64,000 bases of DNA from CADEDV01 sp036383515 (GTDB lineage Bacteria > Bacteroidota > Bacteroidia > Chitinophagales > Chitinophagaceae): positions 1 through 64,000 of the forward strand of contig DASVOE010000020.1 in assembly GCA_036383515.1 (NCBI GenBank), in the 5' to 3' direction. The notes under the pieces were generated by a model. The model did no database searches. It was not told the DNA's origin and was given only the letters and a program-made list of their open reading frames with translations. Each line of letters begins with the position of its first letter. Position 1 is the first letter of the stretch. The position numbers were made by a program, and so were the translations under genes. Shown piece by piece: positions 42,183 to 49,970 of the stretch.

Positions 42183-43562
42183 TTAAGAAAATTCTTTTAT
42201 ATCCCGCATGATCTGCAAAGCAATATTATTGGCTTTGGTCTCAAAATCGCTTTCGGCGTAAATGCGGATGATAGGTTCTGTATTGGAGGTACGAAGATGC
42301 GCCCAGTCATTATCAAACTCGATCTTTAATCCATCCTCTGTATTAACGGGGTTTTTCTTGTATTTCTTTTTGATCTTGTCGAATAATGCGGATATATCTA
42401 CGTCGTTCTCCAGTTCTATTTTATTCTTGGAGATAAAATAGTCAGGATAAGTAGTCCGAAGAGAGCGGATTCCTTTTTTTTGCTCAGCCAGGTGTGAAAG
42501 AAATAAACCAATACCGATCAATGCATCACGGCCATAATGAAAATCAGGAACAATAATGCCTCCGTTACCTTCACCACCGATCACCGCATTTACTTCTTTC
42601 ATTTTTTTCACCACATTCACTTCTCCTACTGCTGATGGAAAATATTCGCCTCCATGTTTCAGGGTCACTTCTTTCAGCGCCTTGGTGCTGCTCATATTGC
42701 TTACCGTATTACCCTTCTTTTTTCCCAATACATAGTCGGCTACAGCCACCAGCGTATATTCTTCGCCAAACAAACTCCCATCTTCATTTACAAAACAAAG
42801 GCGGTCTACATCCGGATCAACAGCAATGCCCAGGTGAGCTTTTTGTTTTACCACCTCACTGCTTAATTGAGACAAATGCTCAGGCAAAGGCTCGGGATTG
42901 TGCGCAAATTTCCCGTTCACTTCGCCATTGATTACAATCACGTCCTCCACTCCCAATGCCTGGAGCAAAGCTGGTACATAAGTAGCTCCCGTAGAATTGA
43001 TCGCATCCACCACTATTTTGAAATTCATATCGGTAATCGCTTTTGCATTCACCAACGGGTAATTCAAAACAGCCTGCACATGTTTTTGTAAATACGTTTC
43101 GTTCTTAGTAATGGTTCCCAGCTTATCCACCGTTGCAAACGTAAATTCTTCTTTGGCGGCCAGTTCCAGCACTTTTGTTCCAATTTCTGCGGAAATAAAT
43201 TCTCCTGCACTATTCAGCAATTTCAATGCATTCCATTCTTTGGGATTGTGGCTGGCAGTAAGGATAATGCCGCCATCTGCTTTTTCCATTTTTACCGCTA
43301 CTTCTACTGTAGGTGTAGTAGACAGGCCGAGATCTATGACATCAATACCTAAACCGATCAATGTATTAATGACCAGCTCCTGCACCATAGCTCCGCTGAT
43401 ACGGCCATCACGACCAACTACCAATTTTGTTCCGGGTTTGTTTTTGGATAAAATGCTACCAAAGGCTGCAGTAAATTTCACTACATCAACAGGAGTCAGG
43501 TTTTCACCCGGTTTACCACCAATCGTTCCCCTGATACCGGATATACTTTTGATCAATGCCAC
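42183..43562 (-). CDS. glmM: Phosphoglucosamine mutase
   Basis: The 459-residue protein is an alpha-D-phosphohexomutase: ISGIRGTIGGKPGENLTP at the N-terminus, the phosphoserine loop TASHNPKEWNALK near residue 102, the metal loop DPDVDRLCFVNEDG near 245, sugar loop GGEGNGGIIVPDFHYGRDALIG near 325, and the phosphate-binding end RTSNTEPIIRIYAES. It is the usual Bacteroidota GlmM candidate that makes glucosamine-1-phosphate for peptidoglycan and LPS; a phosphomannomutase activity cannot be excluded from sequence alone. Confidence 0.9.
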   Translation of the reverse strand: MALIKSISGIRGTIGGKPGENLTPVDVVKFTAAFGSILSKNKPGTKLVVGRDGRISGAMVQELVINTLIGLGIDVIDLGLSTTPTVEVAVKMEKADGGIILTASHNPKEWNALKLLNSAGEFISAEIGTKVLELAAKEEFTFATVDKLGTITKNETYLQKHVQAVLNYPLVNAKAITDMNFKIVVDAINSTGATYVPALLQALGVEDVIVINGEVNGKFAHNPEPLPEHLSQLSSEVVKQKAHLGIAVDPDVDRLCFVNEDGSLFGEEYTLVAVADYVLGKKKGNTVSNMSSTKALKEVTLKHGGEYFPSAVGEVNVVKKMKEVNAVIGGEGNGGIIVPDFHYGRDALIGIGLFLSHLAEQKKGIRSLRTTYPDYFISKNKIELENDVDISALFDKIKKKYKKNPVNTEDGLKIEFDNDWAHLRTSNTEPIIRIYAESDFETKANNIALQIMRDIKEFS

Positions 43563-43664
43563 ATTATGAAATTAATAGGTTAAGGCCCCGAGTCACCGTC
43601 GGGCAACATATTCAAAGGATAGCAAAAATACGGGTTTCGTCGTCAAGAGTTTGCTTGTGGATAT

Positions 43665-43672
43665 TACATTTG
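43665..43672 (+). promoter_or_regulatory. -7 box upstream of the methyltransferase gene
   Basis: TACATTTG matches TAnnTTTG fully, 13 bases before the ATG at 43686; the leader would be very short. No -33 TTTG is found 19 bases upstream. Confidence 0.35.
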
Positions 43673-43685
43673 CTGAAATATTTGT

Positions 43686-44492
43686 ATGCCTCAGCAGCCC
43701 TGGTATAAAGATTGGTTCAATTCTCCCTTTTACCACAAACTCTATTTTGAACGCGATGAGAAAGAAGCTGAGGCCTTTATAAAAAAATTGATCGCCCATT
43801 TACAACCACCCCCGAACAGCCGTATGCTGGATGTAGCCTGTGGCAAAGGACGTCATAGCAAAACCCTGGCTTCGATGGGGTTTACGGTTACCGGCATTGA
43901 TATTTCACCGGACAGCATCGCTTTTGCCAAACAGTTTGAAAAAGACAATCTTGATTTTTTTGTGCATGATATGCGATTACCATCCTGGGGCAATTATTTT
44001 GATTATGCCTTCAACTTTTTTACCAGTTTTGGTTATTTCAAAACAAGAAGGGAGCATGATGATGCGTTTCGTACTATTGCCAGGAGCCTGAAGCCGGGAG
44101 GAAAATTTGTGATTGATTACCTGAATACCCATTACGCAGAAGAACATCGTGTCAATAACGAAATAAAACAGGTGAATGGAACCAACTATACTATTCACCG
44201 GTGGGACGATGCCGAACATTTTTATAAAAAGATAGCGGTAGCAGATCCATCACTAAAAGAAGAGGAAGAATACACAGAGATCGTAGCCAAGTTCTCCTTG
44301 GGTGATTTTACTGATATGCTGAGTTTCCAGGGCATGCAGGTACTCGAAGTATTTGGGGATTATCAATTCAATCCTTATGATGTAAGAAAAACTCCCCGGC
44401 TTATTATTGTGGCCCGCAAAGAAGAATTGGATAAAGGCGATAAAGAAAAAAGATTGTATAGTGACGGGAGGAGGACGGATGCGCTGACGTAG
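43686..44492 (+). CDS. Class I SAM-dependent methyltransferase
   Basis: The 268-residue protein has the Rossmann methyltransferase motif I LDVACGKGRHSKTLASMGFTVTGIDIS near residues 47-73, an acidic loop FFVHDMRLP, motif IV-like DYAFNFFTSFGYF and RTIARSLKPGGKFVIDYLN. The C-terminal half is less conserved. The target (small molecule or protein) is not evident. It lies divergently from glmM with 123 bases between them and is followed by palindromic repeats. Confidence 0.88.
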   Translation: MPQQPWYKDWFNSPFYHKLYFERDEKEAEAFIKKLIAHLQPPPNSRMLDVACGKGRHSKTLASMGFTVTGIDISPDSIAFAKQFEKDNLDFFVHDMRLPSWGNYFDYAFNFFTSFGYFKTRREHDDAFRTIARSLKPGGKFVIDYLNTHYAEEHRVNNEIKQVNGTNYTIHRWDDAEHFYKKIAVADPSLKEEEEYTEIVAKFSLGDFTDMLSFQGMQVLEVFGDYQFNPYDVRKTPRLIIVARKEELDKGDKEKRLYSDGRRTDALT

Positions 44493-44495
44493 TAT

Positions 44496-44530
44496 AAGCC
44501 CCATCCCGACCTTCCCCAAAAGGAAAGGCC
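44496..44530. repeat. GC-rich palindromic repeat, copy 1
   Basis: AAGCCCCATCCCGACC followed by TTCCCCAAAAGGAA and AGGCC. It is an inverted-orientation relative of the element at 44645-44677 and of the elements after the two M1 peptidase genes. Confidence 0.55.
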
Positions 44531-44644
44531 ACCAACGCACAGCCCTTGCTTATTGAAAAGTTATTTCAACTCTTTACACACTTGCCGTATGAAGAAATTT
44601 GTACAGGGCAAAGAAGGTCCTGCTATTTGTGTCTGTGCGACTGT

Positions 44645-44677
44645 AAGGCCCTCCCTTCGGGAGGGTTTGGGTGGGCC
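44645..44677. repeat. GC-rich palindromic repeat, copy 2
   Basis: Contains the perfect hairpin CCCTCCC-TTC-GGGAGGG (44649-44665), then TTTGGGTGGGCC. The hairpin is strong enough to stop transcription from either side, and it lies 4 bases from the stop codon of the sulfatase gene. Confidence 0.65.
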
Positions 44678-44681
44678 AAAA

Positions 44682-46655
44682 CTAATCCCTCTTATTATTC
44701 ATAATCATATAACGGGCTGTTTCAAAAAAAGCCGTTGTAAAGGCGGATAAGTTTTTTTGTATCGAATCTTTCTCTGCCTGGGTGTAAGTGACACCTGTAT
44801 ATTTTACCGGCACCAGTTCTTCATCCGGAAAATCGAGATGACGGATAAAATAAAACTCATCCGTTACCATCCCTATTTTGCCGGCTGTATTGGTGATAAA
44901 AGCAAAATTATATTTCTTATTGGGATCAAGGAGGTCTCTTCCTAACGTAGTATTTACATAAGGTTGTTGCACCATACCGGCAATGGTGGGCAAAATATCG
45001 ATCTGCGAAACTACTTCGCTTCTCTTTTGTGGTTGTAATAAATAAGGCGCATAAAACAAAAGCGGTACATGTTCATCCGTTAGTCGTTGATCTGTCCAGG
45101 CGGCAGGATACATAGCTGTCGCATCACCTGCTACGCCATGATCACCTACAAAAACGAATATAGTGTTATGAAAATATTCTTCCTTTTGAGCTGCCTGCAT
45201 AAATTCCTTAAAGCAATAATCAGAATAGCGGAATGAATTGAATTCATCCGGGCTTTCAAATCCATATTTCCGGAGTGTGTCTTCATTTACTGTTTTCCTG
45301 TCAAAATCATTATCAGCATCCGGTATCATGAAAGGCCGGTGATTATCGGATGTCTGGATATAAGCAAAGAAAGGCTTGCCCTGTTTTTTAAATACTTTAT
45401 TCGCCTCCATGAAAAGATCTTTATCGCTGATGCCCCACACATTGACCTTTGGCGAAGTAAAATTTTCTTCGGTATGCATCTGGAGGTTGTCAATATTCTT
45501 TAACAACCCCTGGAAATTATTGAATTCAGCGCTTCCCCCGAGAAAATAATGTTTATCATATCCCGTGAAATTGTCAATGATCGTATGCTGCTGCAGTGCT
45601 TGTGGATTGCGGCTGGAAAATTTAAATAACTGGGCATCCGGAATTCCAAAAAGGGTAGCAAATAAACCCCGTGCTGTAGAAAAGTGTGGAGTGAAACAAC
45701 GTTCAAAAAAAATACCGTTATGGCATAGTGAATCAAAATAAGGAGTGGTGTTAAGGGGATTGCCGCTCATGCTGCTTTTGTACATGCTGAATGATTCGCA
45801 TTGTACTATCACAATATTGGGACGGCTTTCCAATGCATTACTGCCGGGCATTATCTCACGGCGATAAGAAAATTCGTTTTGCTTTGGCAATTGCAGCATC
45901 TCTGCCATCAGTGGAAAAACTTCTCTTGCTTTTAATTCATGAAACTCCGGCTTTCGCATCCGCAGTGTGCTGAAAAAATTTTGAAGCGGGTTGATAGCGA
46001 CATAGGATTTAAATCCATCCCTGAAACGGAAACTATCTTTACGGCTTAAAGGGGGCCAGGACAAACTACCATATATCAGTGCAATAAAAAGAATAGCGCT
46101 GATAATAAAATATTTTCTGCGGTAGGGAATTCCTTTTCCATCCGTTTTATTGATCACCCGCCAATGACTTTTATGATACATCCAGCGAAATAATAATACC
46201 GCTATTACCAATCCCAATATCATCCATACCATCGGGTAAGTTTGAAACATCATCTGCAATGAAATGCCCGGATCCTCAGCAAAATTCATGGCACCGGCAT
46301 CTAATCTTGTGCGGTTGTAAGAGAAATTGCCAAAGTCAGCTGCAAAAAAGAAGAACAAAAGAAAAGTGACCAGCGCCAGGTACCAGGTCCACCATTTTTT
46401 ATTCCGGCTTGAATAAAAAGGAGAAAAACGGGGCACCATGCTAATGATAATGATAGGCAATAAAACAATAGCGATCCAGCGCAGATCATAACGGATACCC
46501 ATCATGAATGAAGGGATAATATCGTTTATCACAAACCCCTTCGGCTTAAAAGCATAATAAGTAACCAACCTGAATACAGTAAAAATGAAAAAAAAGATAA
46601 CCAGCAGGTTGGCTACCCAAAGCAAGGTCTTTGGTATTTTATATCTGGCGAGCAT
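44682..46655 (-). CDS. LTA synthase-like membrane sulfatase/phosphatase family protein
   Basis: The 657-residue protein has five N-terminal membrane helices (to about residue 210) and an exported alkaline-phosphatase-superfamily domain. The domain shows NIVIVQCESFSMYKSSMSGNPLNTTPYFDSL near 280-310 (metal Glu in CES and Thr nucleophile in NTTP), ARGLFATLFGIP, QTSDNHRPFMIP near 435 and FVGDHGVAGD near 500. Gram-negative members do not make lipoteichoic acid; several transfer phosphoglycerol or phosphoethanolamine to envelope glycans. The exact acceptor here is unknown. Confidence 0.88.
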   Translation of the reverse strand: MLARYKIPKTLLWVANLLVIFFFIFTVFRLVTYYAFKPKGFVINDIIPSFMMGIRYDLRWIAIVLLPIIIISMVPRFSPFYSSRNKKWWTWYLALVTFLLFFFFAADFGNFSYNRTRLDAGAMNFAEDPGISLQMMFQTYPMVWMILGLVIAVLLFRWMYHKSHWRVINKTDGKGIPYRRKYFIISAILFIALIYGSLSWPPLSRKDSFRFRDGFKSYVAINPLQNFFSTLRMRKPEFHELKAREVFPLMAEMLQLPKQNEFSYRREIMPGSNALESRPNIVIVQCESFSMYKSSMSGNPLNTTPYFDSLCHNGIFFERCFTPHFSTARGLFATLFGIPDAQLFKFSSRNPQALQQHTIIDNFTGYDKHYFLGGSAEFNNFQGLLKNIDNLQMHTEENFTSPKVNVWGISDKDLFMEANKVFKKQGKPFFAYIQTSDNHRPFMIPDADNDFDRKTVNEDTLRKYGFESPDEFNSFRYSDYCFKEFMQAAQKEEYFHNTIFVFVGDHGVAGDATAMYPAAWTDQRLTDEHVPLLFYAPYLLQPQKRSEVVSQIDILPTIAGMVQQPYVNTTLGRDLLDPNKKYNFAFITNTAGKIGMVTDEFYFIRHLDFPDEELVPVKYTGVTYTQAEKDSIQKNLSAFTTAFFETARYMIMNNKRD

Positions 46656-46782
46656 TAAGTTTTTGTAAGTTGTTTTTGCAAAAGGACTACAAAAAAACCT
46701 AAATTAGGTGGTTTTAGCAAAAGGTAGTTTCATTTTGGATGCTATTAACATCTTTAACGATGATATGCATAATTTTGCGGCT

Positions 46783-47403
46783 ATGCCGTTGACCATTTTA
46801 CTGAATGCATGGACTGGATTAAAAGAATGGGATCGTGACTTATTCATTAAACTAAACAGTGATTGGACCAATTCTTTCTTTGATTGGTTACTACCGTGGT
46901 TACGTAATTCATCCTTGTGGATACCACTATATGTTTTTCTTTTCTTTTTTGTGGTGCTGAATTTTAAAAATAAAAGCCAATGGTGGGTTTTATTGTTCGT
47001 TGCCACTGTCGCCATTACCGATATAACCGGCACTTATTTACTCAAACATAATTTTGAACGTTTCCGTCCCTGTCGTGATCCTGCCATGGCATCGTATGTC
47101 CGTCTTTTATTAAAAGAATGCGGCGGCGGTTATAGTTTTATCTCCAACCATGCGGCCAATCATTTTGGCATGGCTACTTTTTTTTATATCAGTTTCAGGA
47201 AAATATTTCCCCGTGTGGCCTGGATCGGATTTGCCTGGGCCGGTTTGATTGCGTATGCACAAGTATATGTAGGTCTGCACTATCCTGTTGATGTAATATG
47301 CGGCGCTTTGCTGGGATTATTGGTGGGAAGCTTTACCGGCTATATCTTCAATAAACAATTCGGATTCGCTATCTTCGATAACCAACCAATTGTACATAAT
47401 TGA
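46783..47403 (+). CDS. PAP2-family membrane phosphatase
   Basis: From the inner ATG the product is 206 residues (MPLTILLNAWTGLKEWDRDLFIKLN ...). The three PAP2 signatures are present: KHNFERFRP (K-x6-RP), SNHAANHFGMATF (PSGH-like) and VGLHYPVDVICGALLG (R/G-x-HxxxD), with six hydrophobic segments. It probably dephosphorylates undecaprenyl pyrophosphate or another lipid phosphate at the membrane. The upstream ATG at 46708 would add 25 residues that lack family support. Its stop overlaps the start of the CNNM gene by one base (TGATG), so the two are translationally coupled. Confidence 0.87.
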   Translation: MPLTILLNAWTGLKEWDRDLFIKLNSDWTNSFFDWLLPWLRNSSLWIPLYVFLFFFVVLNFKNKSQWWVLLFVATVAITDITGTYLLKHNFERFRPCRDPAMASYVRLLLKECGGGYSFISNHAANHFGMATFFYISFRKIFPRVAWIGFAWAGLIAYAQVYVGLHYPVDVICGALLGLLVGSFTGYIFNKQFGFAIFDNQPIVHN

Positions 47404-48698
47404 TGGAAATTTTTATCCTCCTGGCTTTAATATTTGTAAACGGTTTATTTGTGATGTCGGAGATAGCCCTCGTTTCTGTCCGTAAAGCAAGACTCGAACA
47501 CCAGGCAGAAAAAGGAGATGAAAAAGCCCGAAAAGCGCTTCTCCTTGCCAATAACCCTGAAAAATTTTTATCTGCAGCACAGATCGGCATTACACTTATT
47601 GCTATTCTTACGGGTGTGTATTCCGGCGAACGTTTTGGAAAACAACTACAGCCCTCCATCGAAAAAATAGAATTGCTGGCGCCTTATGCAGAAACAATAG
47701 CGACCACCATTGTCGTTATCATTGTCACTTTTCTCTCTATTATTTTTGGAGAACTGATTCCCAAACAGATCGGGTTATTAAGAGCTGAACGTATTGCAAA
47801 GCTGGTGGCAGGTCCTATGAATGCGTTTGCAAAAGCAACACATCCCATCGTTTGGTCACTGAATAAGATCAGCAGTATTTTCTTCCGGATATTTAATATC
47901 AAACGGTCCAAAGACGACGCCGTGACCGAAGAAGAAATTAAAACCATGATCACGGAAGGAACCGAAGCCGGTACTATTGATGAAGCGGAACAGGAAATCA
48001 TTGAACGGGTATTTCATCTCGGCGACCGCAATATCACTTCACTGATGACACACCGCAGTGATATCATCTGGTTCAACCTCAACGACAATGAAGATAAGAT
48101 CAAAGAGAAAATATTAAGTGAGCCGCATTCTGCTTACCCTATCTGCGATGGATCGGTTGATAATATTAAAGGAGTTGTTTCAATTAAAGATCTGTATGTA
48201 AGCCCGGATAGCACCTTGTTCAAAGAAATAATGCAGCCGGCTTTATTTATTCCTGAAAATAATTCTCCCTACCAGGTATTAGAAAAATTCAAACAATCGC
48301 AGATACATTCGGCCTTTATCGTGGATGAATATGGCAGTATCCTGGGATTGCTGACTATCAATGATATTTTAGAAGCATTGGTAGGTGATATACCGCAACC
48401 CGATATGGTGGACTATGGTGTGGTGGAAAGAGAAGACGGTTCTTTCCTGGTAGATGCACAAATTCCTTTTTATGATTTCCTCGTCAAATTTGAAAAAACA
48501 GAATGGATGAATGAAGGGGAACATGATTTTGATACCCTCGCCGGCTTTATTCTTCATGAGCTGGAACGCATACCTAAGACCGGTGAAAAATTTGATTGGA
48601 AAGGTTTCAAATTTGAGATCATTGATATGGATGGCCACCGGATCGATAAAGTACTGGTAAAGATCAGCCCGGAGATAAGAGGAGAAATGGAAGAATAG
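47403..48698 (+). CDS. CNNM/CorC-HlyC family membrane protein (DUF21-CBS-CorC_HlyC)
   Basis: The 431-residue protein has a DUF21 membrane domain (residues 1-~190: ILLALIFVNGLFVMSEIALVSVRKARLEHQAEKG ... FGELIPKQIGLLRAERIA), a CBS pair (~205-330: TSLMTHRSDIIWFNL ... YPICDGSVDNIKGVVSIKDLY ... HSAFIVDEYGSILGLLTINDILEALVGDI) and the C-terminal CorC_HlyC domain to 430. Such proteins are Mg2+/Co2+ transporters or their regulators; the hemolysin label is historical. The start is the ATG that overlaps the PAP2 stop. A small hairpin follows at 48700-48728. Confidence 0.92.
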   Translation: MEIFILLALIFVNGLFVMSEIALVSVRKARLEHQAEKGDEKARKALLLANNPEKFLSAAQIGITLIAILTGVYSGERFGKQLQPSIEKIELLAPYAETIATTIVVIIVTFLSIIFGELIPKQIGLLRAERIAKLVAGPMNAFAKATHPIVWSLNKISSIFFRIFNIKRSKDDAVTEEEIKTMITEGTEAGTIDEAEQEIIERVFHLGDRNITSLMTHRSDIIWFNLNDNEDKIKEKILSEPHSAYPICDGSVDNIKGVVSIKDLYVSPDSTLFKEIMQPALFIPENNSPYQVLEKFKQSQIHSAFIVDEYGSILGLLTINDILEALVGDIPQPDMVDYGVVEREDGSFLVDAQIPFYDFLVKFEKTEWMNEGEHDFDTLAGFILHELERIPKTGEKFDWKGFKFEIIDMDGHRIDKVLVKISPEIRGEMEE

Positions 48699-48699
48699 A

Positions 48700-48728
48700 T
48701 AGTTTGTAGTTACATTAATTACAAACTA
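48700..48728. terminator. AT-rich hairpin between convergent genes
   Basis: TAGTTTGTA at 48700-48708 pairs with TACAAACTA at 48720-48728. It follows the CNNM stop directly and overlaps the end of the DUF6702 gene; it is a weak bidirectional terminator candidate. Confidence 0.45.
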
Positions 48729-49262
48729 AAAACTAAGTGTCGTTTCTGTTTCCGGAAAATTCAACTTTGTGCTTTTCCGGTTGCCATTTACGATCACATG
48801 CATGATGTTTACCTGGTCTTCAAACATGTCATACATCATGTTGGTAGCAATATCCAATTTTGCAACCGATGGCACATTCTCCACTTCAATATAACCATAC
48901 GCCGCTTCTTTGTCATCTTCAAACCCTATGTAAGAAAAAGAAACCGGTTTGCCATTTGCTTTAATGGATAAATGACTGAAGAGATATTTTCTAACCAGTG
49001 TATCCATCGCTGCTTTGTTGGGCGGATTGATGAGATCAACTTTAGTATTGTAATTTTTAGCCAGCACTTTCTCAAAATCATCCGTAAAGATTTTACAACT
49101 TATCTCCAGCGTTTTATCGGTGGCATTATGATTGATCTCCAGAACGCTGACATGGAAAGGATGAAGCCCCAGCAATCCGCTACCCACCACCACACTAAGA
49201 GGAAATACTGAAAGCAGAAGCCATTTATTGAGGAATGATGCCATTGACACAATATTTTTCAT
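48726..49262 (-). CDS. DUF6702 family exported protein
   Basis: The 178-residue protein has an N-terminal signal/anchor helix (WLLLSVFPLSVVVGSGLLGL) and the family pattern HPFHVSVLEINHNATDKTLEISCKIFTDDFEKVL, then YLFSHLSIKANGKPVSFSYIGFE and MYDMFEDQVNIMHVIVNG. DUF6702 is a Bacteroidota family of unknown function that I associate with neighbouring HupE/UreJ-type and M1 peptidase genes, as seen here on the other strand. Confidence 0.78.
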   Translation of the reverse strand: MKNIVSMASFLNKWLLLSVFPLSVVVGSGLLGLHPFHVSVLEINHNATDKTLEISCKIFTDDFEKVLAKNYNTKVDLINPPNKAAMDTLVRKYLFSHLSIKANGKPVSFSYIGFEDDKEAAYGYIEVENVPSVAKLDIATNMMYDMFEDQVNIMHVIVNGNRKSTKLNFPETETTLSF

Positions 49263-49378
49263 GTTTACAAAAGTCTGGATTATTTTCAGCCGTTGAACAT
49301 CCGGCCGTTTTAATTATAAACATATTTTAATAAAAGCAAACGACCCGATGGATAGAGACGGCTTTAGTTTTTAATACG

Positions 49379-49957
49379 ATGCAGGACTTCCAATTTTATT
49401 TTCGGCTGGGATGGGAACATATTATCAGCAAGGATGCACTGGACCACCAGTTATTTATTGCGGCATTGGTAGCCATCTACCTGCTGAAAGACTGGAAACA
49501 GGTACTGATACTTGTAACAGCTTTTACGATCGGCCATTCTTTGACACTGGCTTTAAGTGTGCTGGATATTATCCGGTTTTCTTCGAGATGGGTTGAGTTC
49601 CTGATACCGTGTACGATTGTAATCACAGCCATCAGCAATCTTTTTCAAAAGCAATTCACATCCCGTTCCATCCGTATCAATTATTTTTTAGCACTGTTCT
49701 TTGGATTGATACATGGCATGGGGTTCGCCAACTCTATCCGGTTTATTATGGCTGGTGATCAGAACCTGGGATGGAGTTTGTTTGGCTTTAATGTAGGATT
49801 GGAAGTGGGACAGATCGCAGTAGTGATCGTTTTATTATTAGTAGCGTATTTACTGATGACAGGATTGAAAATAAACAGGAGAGAATGGGTTATTTTTTTA
49901 TCGGCCGCCGTATTCAGTTTATCACTTAAAATGGTTCTTGAACGTTTACCTATATAA
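49379..49957 (+). CDS. HupE/UreJ-like membrane protein
   Basis: The 192-residue protein has about six membrane helices and the HupE/UreJ markers GWEHIISKDALDHQLFI near residues 11-27, FTIGHSLTLALSVL near 48-60 and the His motif GLIHGMGFANSI near 113. HupE and UreJ are nickel/cobalt permeases linked to hydrogenase or urease; the Bacteroidota branch near M1 peptidases has no proven substrate. The M1 gene begins 13 bases after the stop, so the two are in one operon. Confidence 0.85.
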   Translation: MQDFQFYFRLGWEHIISKDALDHQLFIAALVAIYLLKDWKQVLILVTAFTIGHSLTLALSVLDIIRFSSRWVEFLIPCTIVITAISNLFQKQFTSRSIRINYFLALFFGLIHGMGFANSIRFIMAGDQNLGWSLFGFNVGLEVGQIAVVIVLLLVAYLLMTGLKINRREWVIFLSAAVFSLSLKMVLERLPI

Positions 49958-49970
49958 AATCAATAATTAC

